Source: DASQHY01 sp035602605 (GTDB lineage: Bacteria > Acidobacteriota > Terriglobia > Acidiferrales > UBA7541). From it: a stretch of DNA of 64,000 nt. Below, piece by piece: positions 33,739-41,756 of the stretch. The stretch spans positions 1 to 64,000 of the forward strand of contig DATNLZ010000137.1 in NCBI GenBank assembly GCA_035602605.1, given 5' to 3'. The notes under the pieces are model-generated. The model was not told where the DNA came from. It ran no database searches and saw only the letters and a program-made list of their open reading frames with translations. A program made the translations under genes and the position numbers. Every line of letters starts with the position of its first letter. Within the stretch, counting starts at the first letter, position 1.

Positions 33739-35799
33739 CTACTGCGGCCGGATTCGTAAGGCGGCACCTCCTGCGGCAGCGAGGTGCAGCCTAATCGTCG
33801 ACCCATGAGTGACCACAGTTTGCTCGATGACCGTGTTCTTCGGATGAAGATTGGCATCCGGCGCATCGCGAAATACTTCGGCGAGGTATTTTCCATCGCC
33901 GAGAAAACCGAGCGGGATCTCCATGTTTCGCTCGTCCCAGTTGGTCATCGATCCCACGAACCATTCGTTGCCGTGTCGTCGAGCAATGGTGATGTACTCG
34001 CCTGGCTTACCGTTCAAAACGCGAATCTCATCCCAGGTTGCCGGTACGCGCTTGATAAATTCGAATGCCGGTTGGCCTTCATAAGCGCCTGGATGATCAG
34101 AGACCATTTGAAAAGGCGCTTCGTAGACGACGTACATCGCTAGCTGGTGCGCCCGCGTTCCCATGACCATGGGCTTTTGCGTATGCGGTTCAAACTCGGC
34201 TTTGGTAACATTATCGAACCCACCCGGCGTATAGTCCATTCGCCCGGCGAGCATGCGCGTGAAGGGCAGCGTCACGTGGGAGTCGGGGTTGTCTCTACTA
34301 CCGGCCTTCGACTGCTCCATTCCCAGAACGCCCTCATAGCCAAGTACATGGGGATACGTTCGCTCGAGCCCGGTGGGTTTCGTGGCGCCGTGGAAATCCA
34401 CCATCAGATGATGCTGAGCCGCTTTTTCGGCGACGCGATAGTAGAAAGCGATCATTCCCTGATCATCGCGTGACATAAAATCGATTTTCACTCCGGCTAC
34501 ACCCCACTTTTCATAGAGCGGGAAGGCTTCGTTCAATTGACGATCCACTGCGCTCCAGTACAGCCAGATCCACACCTTGACGTTTTTGGCCGCTGCGTAA
34601 CGCACCAGTTCAGGAATATCCACCGTGCCATTCATTTTGGTGATGTCACTGCGGTCCGACCATCCCGCATCCACCAGCATGTACTCGAATCCAGATTTCG
34701 CGGCAAAATCAACGTAGTACTTCATCGTATCGGTTGAAAAATCGTGCTTTCCATCGGCACCGATGCTGCCGCTCCACCAATCCCACGCCGCTCGGCCCGC
34801 GTGAATCCAGGATGTGTCCTGAACCACCGATTCGGGATTCAAGCTGGTAATGACGTTCGATTCAATCAGTCTTCCCGGCTCGCTGCCGACGAGCACGATC
34901 CTCCATGGTGAATGATGCGGCAGGGCACCGATGACCGATAGGTCTGGTTCGGTAACGCTCGGAGCCAGCCTGGACTCAAACCAGTGACCGCCCCAACTCC
35001 CGGATGGGTTCACCAGGTACATGGCCGCATAATCGCGCATGTCGGCTTCGGTGATGGCCATCCAGGCCACTCCTGGTACTTCCATCAGCAACGGAAGTCC
35101 GATGAGCACCGTGCTGCTAACACCACCCTGGTTGGAAAAAGCGCTGATCGGCAGGTGGATGAACTCACTCTCGTACATCGTCCGGTAGTTGGGCAGCACC
35201 AGGGCGTAGGTGGAGGCATCTTTGCTGATGCGAAATTCCGTCACCTCTTTCGTCAAGCGGAATTCGCGCAGGCCGGCCTGATCCGGCACGACGTAGCGAA
35301 ACGCTACGGCATCGTCGTAGGCTCGGGCTTCGATCGCGAGTTTCCGTTGCGGCCCGTTGTTTTCTTGGAGCTCGATTCGAATCGCATGGTAATGGTTGCG
35401 CACAGAACTAACTTTGCCAGTGACCAGCTGATAGGTGTCATCGGTGGTTGAACGGGACGTGTTCGTAATGCGCAGGTCGGCCCCCAGCGGCCTTTGCCCT
35501 TGTAACTCTAGTTTGAGGACCGACGGCTCGATCAAGCCCTTGCCTTGGAAGGAAACGGAGTACACAAGCTGGCTCGGTGCGCTGACCGACGGATTTTGTG
35601 TGTTCGCCGGGTTTTGGTTGTGAGCGACCTGCGAAGTCGTTGTGAAGGTAATCGCTAAGCGACCATCCGGAGAATTAAGGACAACCGCGCCAGCCTCGGT
35701 GGCGGAAGCGGAGTTCGCCTGGGCAATTGCGGATGCCGCCCACGTGTTCGCGCAGACGACAGAGACGACTAAGACAATCCGAGCGATAAGAATTCTCAT
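33739..35799 (-). CDS. GH97 glycoside hydrolase, probable retaining alpha-galactosidase
   Basis: Secreted or periplasmic enzyme of 686 aa with a signal peptide (about 1-27, VLVVSVVCANTWAASAIA). GH97 features: N-terminal super-beta-sandwich (about 40-310, ending PWRIVLVGSEPGRLIES), a barrel from about 330 (DTSWIHAGRAAWDWWSG, EYMLVDAGWSDRSD), and a C-terminal beta-sheet domain. The segment VKIDFMSRDDQ (about 437-447, Asp440) followed by MVDFHGATKPTGLERTYP matches retaining GH97 alpha-galactosidases as I recall them; inverting SusB types have a glutamate (HEA) at the second site. Together with GH36 and GH35 remnants it indicates a galactoside locus. The MFS gene lies 155 bases upstream on the same strand. 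Confidence 0.9.
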   Translation of the reverse strand: MRILIARIVLVVSVVCANTWAASAIAQANSASATEAGAVVLNSPDGRLAITFTTTSQVAHNQNPANTQNPSVSAPSQLVYSVSFQGKGLIEPSVLKLELQGQRPLGADLRITNTSRSTTDDTYQLVTGKVSSVRNHYHAIRIELQENNGPQRKLAIEARAYDDAVAFRYVVPDQAGLREFRLTKEVTEFRISKDASTYALVLPNYRTMYESEFIHLPISAFSNQGGVSSTVLIGLPLLMEVPGVAWMAITEADMRDYAAMYLVNPSGSWGGHWFESRLAPSVTEPDLSVIGALPHHSPWRIVLVGSEPGRLIESNVITSLNPESVVQDTSWIHAGRAAWDWWSGSIGADGKHDFSTDTMKYYVDFAAKSGFEYMLVDAGWSDRSDITKMNGTVDIPELVRYAAAKNVKVWIWLYWSAVDRQLNEAFPLYEKWGVAGVKIDFMSRDDQGMIAFYYRVAEKAAQHHLMVDFHGATKPTGLERTYPHVLGYEGVLGMEQSKAGSRDNPDSHVTLPFTRMLAGRMDYTPGGFDNVTKAEFEPHTQKPMVMGTRAHQLAMYVVYEAPFQMVSDHPGAYEGQPAFEFIKRVPATWDEIRVLNGKPGEYITIARRHGNEWFVGSMTNWDERNMEIPLGFLGDGKYLAEVFRDAPDANLHPKNTVIEQTVVTHGSTIRLHLAAAGGAALRIRPQ

Positions 35800-35954
35800 A
35801 ACGACCTTCGACTATCGATTCCTCGGCGGAGAACTGTACACCCGACACTTGTCAGTAAGCAATGCACCGGGCGCGTCTCCTAGTGCCGAGCCTTAGCTTC
35901 CGGAGATCGCGGGAATTCTGAGACTTACCCGGTGTTCGCCGTTTCGCACTCATT

Positions 35955-37232
35955 TCAGGCCGGGTTGTCAGGCTGCCCAGGGATGCGAACGGGGGCAGGA
36001 TCAGGAGGTGGCTTAAGGAAAAAAGGCAGTACCGCCCCGATGAGCATAAAGCTCGCGAGCATACTGAACCCCGGCAGGAAACTACCAAATCGTTTGTTCA
36101 GATATCCGACAAGCAGCGGACCAAAAAAGCCTCCCAGGTTTCCGACTCCGTTGACAAATCCTGCCACCGATCCCGCCATTTTTCTAGAGAACCATTCTGT
36201 GGTAACCGCCCAGAAAGGTCCAAGCGGGGCGAACGCTCCAATCGCCGCGACACAGACCAAAGCGAACGACAAGGTGGGCCAGCGCGACATTGTGGCAATC
36301 CCGCTGAAAAGGGCAACACCTCCGATAGCCATGGGAGCGGCCATGTGCGCCCGCCGTTCGTGGACTTTATCCGAATGGGTTGAGTTGTACAGTAAAGAGA
36401 TCGCGCCGACAACAAAAGGAATCGCGTTCAGAATGCCCGTGCGCATGCTGCTGATGGTCCTGGCCTTTTCGATCGCGCTTGGCAACCAAAACGTGTATCC
36501 CAGCTGACCGCTCAGCATCAAAAGTTTGATGAGTGCCAATAATAAAACCTGAGGGGCCACCAGAGATCGCCAGTACTTCTCCCTCCGCGCCGGTTCGCGA
36601 GCCGCTGTTTCGCGTTTGTACGAGGCCTCCAGAAATTCACACTCCTCCGGGGATATCCAAGGTGCTTGATGGGGGTAATCGTGAATCTCAAGAATCCACA
36701 CCAGCAGCCAAATCAGAGGAAACAATCCCTCGACGATCAGCATCACGCGCCAATTCCACTTTTGTATCAGCCACCCGGAAAGGGGCGAGGAAATGACCAG
36801 TGAAAGAGGTACCGCGAGCGAGAACCACCCATTCGCGCGCGCGCGTTCCTTGCTGGGAAACCAGTGGGAAAGCAAAACGAGCGTCGCCGGGTACATGCCT
36901 CCCTCACCGACGCCAAGCAAAAATCGCATCACCCACAGTTCCTGCCAGGTATGCACCAGTCCGCAGCCCACCGAAGCGCATCCCCAAATAATCAGCAAAA
37001 TGCTGACGATCCACTTGGTGCTCCAGCGGCTGGCCAGATAACCGCAAGGGACTTGAAAGAAAAGGTAGCCCCAGAAAAATATCCCCGCAATTGTGCCGGC
37101 TTGCAGGGAGTTCATGTGCAACTCCCGGCTCATCGAAGGAAGCGCTAATGAAATATTTGTCCGATTGATGAAAGCAATGCCATACATGATTGTTGCGATG
37201 GGGATGATGCGGTGCCAGCGCCGTTCACGCAT
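35955..37232 (-). CDS. MFS transporter, anion:cation symporter (ACS) type
   Basis: Inner-membrane permease of 425 aa with about 12 predicted helices. The signature NRTNISLALPSMSRELHM after helix 1, RFLLGVGEGGMYPA in helix 4, HWFPSKERARANGWF in the loop, and WNWRVMLIVEGLFPLIW fit the ACS/hexuronate-glucarate-phthalate family. The substrate is probably a sugar acid or similar organic anion. A near-perfect promoter lies about 70 bases upstream. Transcription likely continues into the GH97 gene, so the pair may import and process sugars. Confidence 0.9.
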   Translation of the reverse strand: MRERRWHRIIPIATIMYGIAFINRTNISLALPSMSRELHMNSLQAGTIAGIFFWGYLFFQVPCGYLASRWSTKWIVSILLIIWGCASVGCGLVHTWQELWVMRFLLGVGEGGMYPATLVLLSHWFPSKERARANGWFSLAVPLSLVISSPLSGWLIQKWNWRVMLIVEGLFPLIWLLVWILEIHDYPHQAPWISPEECEFLEASYKRETAAREPARREKYWRSLVAPQVLLLALIKLLMLSGQLGYTFWLPSAIEKARTISSMRTGILNAIPFVVGAISLLYNSTHSDKVHERRAHMAAPMAIGGVALFSGIATMSRWPTLSFALVCVAAIGAFAPLGPFWAVTTEWFSRKMAGSVAGFVNGVGNLGGFFGPLLVGYLNKRFGSFLPGFSMLASFMLIGAVLPFFLKPPPDPAPVRIPGQPDNPA

Positions 37233-37301
37233 TTAGGAAGGATCTCTCGAACCGATAAACATGTTTGAAGTGCGTTCCCGAAGTTTTTGAGTCGGGCACG
37301 G

Positions 37302-37330
37302 ATTATGGGTTGAAGCCCACAACCTGTCAA
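37302..37330 (-). promoter_or_regulatory. Strong sigma-70 promoter with palindromic spacer, for the MFS gene
   Basis: On the minus strand TTGACA (37325-37330), a 17-base spacer and CATAAT (37302-37307). The spacer is itself an inverted repeat, GGTTG-N7-CAACC, occupying all 17 bases (37308-37324). The arrangement suggests a repressor operator. Start codon is at 37232. Confidence 0.7.
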
Positions 37331-37493
37331 CGAATTTGAAAGGGCGTCGTGCATGTAAAATGAAATTTCTTTTATCCGCGTCTTGCGGTCGAATTTTAGG
37401 CAATTCAGCAAGTTCACGTCCCACAAAATTCCTGGTTCCATCGGATCTTCGCTTGACTCCGGGAGTTCGATTCAATATATGAGGAGGGCGTTT

Positions 37494-38855
37494 ATGGCCC
37501 GTTCCTTACGATTGCTGTTGGCACTTCTATTTTGCGGCTCACTAAACAGTGCTGCACAGGACTTCACACTCACGCTTACCGGAGATTCCATCATTACGCA
37601 GCGGGTGTCGGTTCATCAGACCGACGCGAAGTTTATGAACGTGGTGAATGCGGTGCGCGAGGGCGATGCGGCATTCACCAATTTAGAGATTCTCTTTCAC
37701 GATTATGAATTCTCGCCGGCGGCGCAATCCGGAGGCACCTGGCTTCGCGCCGATCCGGCTCTGTTGAAGGAATTGCAATGGATGGGCTTCAACTTGTTTG
37801 CCACGGCCAACAATCATTCCCTTGACTATGGTATTGACGGGCTGCGGAACCATCGCCGCATTCTCAAGGAGCATGGCGCAGTGTTCGCCGGCACGGGAGA
37901 GCATCTCGGTGAAGCTCGCTCGCCTGCCTATCTCGAAACTGCGCATGGGCGCATCGCGCTGGTCTCCTGCGCCTCGACATTTTCGCCCGGCTCGCCTGCT
38001 GGTGCGCAACGCTCTGATCTTCGCGGCCGTCCCGGTCTCAATCCGCTGCGCTATCGCACTCGCTACCGCGTCGACGCCGCGCAATTCTCTGCGCTTCGCA
38101 AAATGAAACAGGATCTCAAGCTGGTTGCCGCCGATGTTCTGAGCCGCGCCGAACCAGATTCACCCGAGCGCCTGACGTTTCTCGGTCAAACATTCGAGCT
38201 TTCCGATACACGCGCTGTGGTCACCGAGCCCGAACCACGCGATCTCCATGGGCTTACCGCGGCCATCCGCGAAGCTCGGCGCATGGCTGATTACGTTCTC
38301 GTTTCCATCCATGCGCACGAGGGCGCTCCCGACGCTCGCGAAGTTCCCGCACAGTTCTTGGTGGAGTTTGCGCATGCCGCCATCGAGGCTGGCGCCGACG
38401 TATTTGTCGGCCATGGCCCTCACGTGCTGCGCGGAATCGAACTGTATAAAGGCAAAGTGATTTTTTACAGCCTATCGAATTTCATTTTTCAAAATGACAC
38501 GGTTACGCATCTCCCTGCCGACATCTATGAGCAATTTGATCTGAGCCCTGACGCGCTGCCGTCCGACCTGTACGAAGCGCGAAGTGACCATGACCGCCGA
38601 GGCTTTGCCGCCGATCCGCTGCACTGGGAATCGGTGATCGCGCGCGTTACCTTTCGCCGTGGAACGGCTTCTGAGGTCCGCTTGACTCCGATCGGCCTGG
38701 GTTTTGGACGCAGTCGCTGGCAGCGCGGAAGCCCGGAATCGGTGGACCAGGAAAGTTCCACCAGGATTCTGGAGCGGTTGCAAAAACTGAGCCAGCCCTT
38801 TTCTACGAAAATCGAAATTCGCAACGGCCAAGGCATCATTCATACCGGGAGATGA
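37494..38855 (+). CDS. CapA-family metallophosphatase-like protein (PGA_cap)
   Basis: Predicted secreted protein of 453 aa with a signal peptide (about 1-21, LLLALLFCGSLNSAAQ). The CapA/PGA_cap fold, a calcineurin-like metallophosphatase, is shown by LTLTGDSIITQRV, FTNLEILFHDYE, FNLFATANNHSLDYG, VLVSIHAHEG and FVGHGPHVLRGIELYKGKVI. These carry the Asp/Asn/His metal-binding positions. The founding member helps make poly-gamma-glutamate, but most homologues are uncharacterised. ATG 37494 is chosen because GAGGAGGG lies just before it. The M14 peptidase starts four bases after its stop, so they form an operon. Confidence 0.87.
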   Translation: MARSLRLLLALLFCGSLNSAAQDFTLTLTGDSIITQRVSVHQTDAKFMNVVNAVREGDAAFTNLEILFHDYEFSPAAQSGGTWLRADPALLKELQWMGFNLFATANNHSLDYGIDGLRNHRRILKEHGAVFAGTGEHLGEARSPAYLETAHGRIALVSCASTFSPGSPAGAQRSDLRGRPGLNPLRYRTRYRVDAAQFSALRKMKQDLKLVAADVLSRAEPDSPERLTFLGQTFELSDTRAVVTEPEPRDLHGLTAAIREARRMADYVLVSIHAHEGAPDAREVPAQFLVEFAHAAIEAGADVFVGHGPHVLRGIELYKGKVIFYSLSNFIFQNDTVTHLPADIYEQFDLSPDALPSDLYEARSDHDRRGFAADPLHWESVIARVTFRRGTASEVRLTPIGLGFGRSRWQRGSPESVDQESSTRILERLQKLSQPFSTKIEIRNGQGIIHTGR

Positions 38856-38859
38856 CTTA

Positions 38860-41493
38860 ATGAAAATGACAGGTCTTACGACACGCCTTCTGGCAGCTGC
38901 ACTCCTCGCATGGGGTGCTGCGGCACTGGCTGCGCAGGTCCCCGCGGCGGCGCAGGTGCCATCGCCGGATTCCTTTCTCGGATTCAAAGTAGGCGAAGAC
39001 CGCAAGCTGGCCGATTGGGAGCAGGTCGTAGGGTATTTTCAAAGGGTCGCCGCAGCTGCTCCGGAACGCGTGAAATTTGCCGAGATCGGAAAATCAACTC
39101 TGGGTAAGCCATTTGTCGCGCTGACCATTTCGTCCGCTGAAAACCTGAAAAAGCTGGACCGTTACCTGCAGATTCAGCAGCGTCTGGCGGACCCGCGAGG
39201 TTTAGCGGAGCCTGAGGCGGAGAAGCTGATCGCTGAGGGCAAAGCGGTCGTGCTGATCACTTGCACGGTGCACTCGACCGAGGTGGCTTCGACCCAAACA
39301 GCAATGGAATATGTGTACAAGCTGCTCGCCGAAGACACTCCCGGCCACCGCGCTATCCTCGATAACGTCATTTTCCTTTTGATTCCCTCGCTCAATCCCG
39401 ACGGCCAGGACATGGTCGTCAAGTGGTATCGCAAATATCTCGGGACGCCCTTTGAAGGCTCAGCCCCGGTGGAGCTCTATCATCCGTACGTCGGCCATGA
39501 CAATAATCGCGATTGGTACATGTTCACGCAGATTGAATCGCAATTGACGGTCGGCAAAGTCCAGAATGTCTGGCATCCGCAAGTGGTTTACGACGTGCAC
39601 CAGATGGGCAGCTACAGCGCCCGTATTTTCACCCCGCCATTTCTTGATCCCGTGGATCCTAACGTCGATCCCCTGATCGTCGAGGAAACCAATATGCTCG
39701 GCACTTCCATGGCTGCCGCGCTGGGCACGGCTGGGAAAAAAGGGGTGGCCATCAACGCCATGTACGATTTCTGGACGCCCGGCCGGCACTATCAGTCCTA
39801 CCACGCCGGTTTGCGGATCCTCACCGAATCAGCTTCTGCTCGGCTTGCGTCTCCCATCCGCGTACGCGCAGAGGAGCTTGACACCGCCTCGCTCGGTTAC
39901 AACGCGCAGCGCAGTAGCTGGAATTATCCTGATCCCTGGAAGGGAGGCGAATGGCACTTGCGCGACATTGTCGACTACCAGCTGATTGCATTCGATTCCT
40001 GTCTCGGCACGGTGGCACAAAATCGCGAGATGTTCCTGCGGACCTTCACCCAAATCGGACGCAAGGCAATTGAGCGCAAGGGCCCGCCTTTCGCGTACAT
40101 CTTTCCCCCTGAGCAGAAAGACTCCGCTGCCGCCGTCAAGCTCTTGAACACGCTGCGCTTTGGTCTGGTTGAAGTCGAGCGAGCCCGCGATAGATTCACT
40201 GCCGATGGGATCGAATACCCTGCTGGAACCTACGTCATTCTATTAGCGCAACCGTACGGCAGCTACGCCAAGACCCTGCTGGAGCGGCAGAATTATCCCG
40301 ACCTTCGCGAATATCCCGGCGGGCCGCCCAAGCGTCCCTATGACGTAACCGCACAAACCTTGCCGCTGTTGATGGGCGTGACCGCAGTCGCAGCGCAAGC
40401 TCCCTTTCAGGCCAGCCTGGAGAAAATCGACAAAGTTGTTTTGGCCGCCGGCAAGGTTGAGCCCGCGCGTAAGCAATATCTGCTTCGCGCGGACTCGAAC
40501 AATGCTTATCTAGCCGTGAATCGCCTGCTGAAAAGCGGCGCAGCGGTCGCCAGATTGAAATCCGCGGTTCGCGACGCGGGCCGTGAATTTCCCGCGGGCA
40601 CATTTGTGATCCGGTCTGGCTCGGTTCGCGAACTGGCTCCGCTCGGTTGCGATTTCTCAGCCTCGGATGCTGTTTTGTCCGATGCAACGCCGCTGCGAGC
40701 ACCGCGAGTAGCTCTTTACAAAAGTTATGTGCCCAGCATGGACGAGGGCTGGACGCGCTGGCTACTGGAGCAATTCGAATTTCCGTACACCAGCGTGTAT
40801 GACAAGGACATCCGCGAAGCAAAGCTTGAGTCACGTTTCGATGTGATCGTAATTCCCGACCAGAGCGTCTCCTCCCTGGTGAATGGCAACCCCAAGCTGC
40901 AGCCGGCGGAACCCACGGGAACAGGTCGGGAATCGCGTACCGCACCGCGCGAGACGGGTTTTTTTCAGGGGCCGGTCCCCGATGAATTCACAGGCGGCAT
41001 TGGCGCGGCGGGCGTCGCTAACCTCCGTGCATTTGTCATGCAGGGGGGCACCCTTGTGACGCTCAACAATGCCTCAAATTTCCCCATCGAACGAATGGAC
41101 CTAGGCGCTCGCAACGTTCTTCGCGACGTCACCAATCGCGAGTTTTACGGTCCCGGCTCGATTCTGCGCATTGCCGTGAATCCCAATCATCCCATCGGTT
41201 ATGGCATGGAACCTGAAGCGGCGGCTTGGTTCGAACATGGCCCGGTTTTCGCCCCGGCATTTCAAAGCGCAGCGGCGCCGGGCGCTGGAGCAGTGGCTAG
41301 CTACCCCAACGGAAACCCGCTCATGTCCGGATGGTTGCTAGGAGAAGGTTTGCTGCAAAATCGCAGCGCCGTCATGGATGCACCGCTCGGTCGCGGTCAT
41401 GTAGTGCTGTTTGGTTTTCGCCCGCAATACCGCGGTCAATCCTACGGCACGTTTAAAATGCTCTTTAACGCGCTTTATTATTTTCGCCAATGA
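38860..41493 (+). CDS. Secreted M14-family zinc carboxypeptidase
   Basis: Extracytoplasmic peptidase of 877 aa with a signal peptide (about 1-25, LLAAALLAWGAAALAA). Zinc ligands are His138 and Glu141 (TCTVHSTEVAST) and His247 (VYDVHQMG). DNNRDW (about 214-219) holds an Arg for substrate carboxylate binding, and ILTESAS (Glu323) is the likely catalytic glutamate. The second half (from about 430) has a Rossmann-like, glutamine-amidotransferase-like domain found in long bacterial M14 proteins (FVMQGGTLVTLNNASNFP, LGRGHVVLFGFRPQYR). Probably digests peptides or cell-wall fragments. It follows the CapA-like gene by four bases. Confidence 0.9.
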   Translation: MKMTGLTTRLLAAALLAWGAAALAAQVPAAAQVPSPDSFLGFKVGEDRKLADWEQVVGYFQRVAAAAPERVKFAEIGKSTLGKPFVALTISSAENLKKLDRYLQIQQRLADPRGLAEPEAEKLIAEGKAVVLITCTVHSTEVASTQTAMEYVYKLLAEDTPGHRAILDNVIFLLIPSLNPDGQDMVVKWYRKYLGTPFEGSAPVELYHPYVGHDNNRDWYMFTQIESQLTVGKVQNVWHPQVVYDVHQMGSYSARIFTPPFLDPVDPNVDPLIVEETNMLGTSMAAALGTAGKKGVAINAMYDFWTPGRHYQSYHAGLRILTESASARLASPIRVRAEELDTASLGYNAQRSSWNYPDPWKGGEWHLRDIVDYQLIAFDSCLGTVAQNREMFLRTFTQIGRKAIERKGPPFAYIFPPEQKDSAAAVKLLNTLRFGLVEVERARDRFTADGIEYPAGTYVILLAQPYGSYAKTLLERQNYPDLREYPGGPPKRPYDVTAQTLPLLMGVTAVAAQAPFQASLEKIDKVVLAAGKVEPARKQYLLRADSNNAYLAVNRLLKSGAAVARLKSAVRDAGREFPAGTFVIRSGSVRELAPLGCDFSASDAVLSDATPLRAPRVALYKSYVPSMDEGWTRWLLEQFEFPYTSVYDKDIREAKLESRFDVIVIPDQSVSSLVNGNPKLQPAEPTGTGRESRTAPRETGFFQGPVPDEFTGGIGAAGVANLRAFVMQGGTLVTLNNASNFPIERMDLGARNVLRDVTNREFYGPGSILRIAVNPNHPIGYGMEPEAAAWFEHGPVFAPAFQSAAAPGAGAVASYPNGNPLMSGWLLGEGLLQNRSAVMDAPLGRGHVVLFGFRPQYRGQSYGTFKMLFNALYYFRQ

Positions 41494-41582
41494 GATTCTG
41501 AACTACCGCGGCGAAAGGCTGGGGCATCTCTGCCATCCCACAGGCGAGTTTGAATGTTTGACCGAGTTTTTGGCGGCGCAAG

Positions 41583-41602
41583 CCCCGTCGTTCAGGGCGG
41601 GG
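41583..41602 (+). repeat. Hairpin resembling an IS200/IS605 right-end (omegaRNA scaffold) stem
   Basis: CCCCGTC (41583-41589) pairs with GGCGGGG (41596-41602), one G-U pair, 6-base loop, preceded by CAAG and followed by ATAG. This looks like the conserved hairpin closing TnpB-associated right ends. No tnpB or tnpA is nearby, so if real it is a relic. Confidence 0.25.
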
Positions 41603-41651
41603 ATAGCCGTTCGGTTTGTTTGTTGCCGCGTTCCTTCTTGCTGTATCATCC

Positions 41652-41670
41652 CCCCTGATAGCATCAGGGG
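41652..41670. promoter_or_regulatory. 19-bp palindrome upstream of the fourth TonB receptor
   Basis: CCCCTGAT-AGC-ATCAGGGG forms a perfect 8-bp inverted repeat with a 3-base centre, 86 bases before the receptor start and about 160 after the M14 stop. It could be an operator or a hairpin ending the M14 transcript; no T-run follows. Confidence 0.45.
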
Positions 41671-41756
41671 CTCGAAGTGCACAAGCGATCTTCTACGTTT
41701 TCCTCTAGGTAAGAGGCCCTGGTGTACCCAAATCGCATTCGGGCAGCGGAGAAAAA

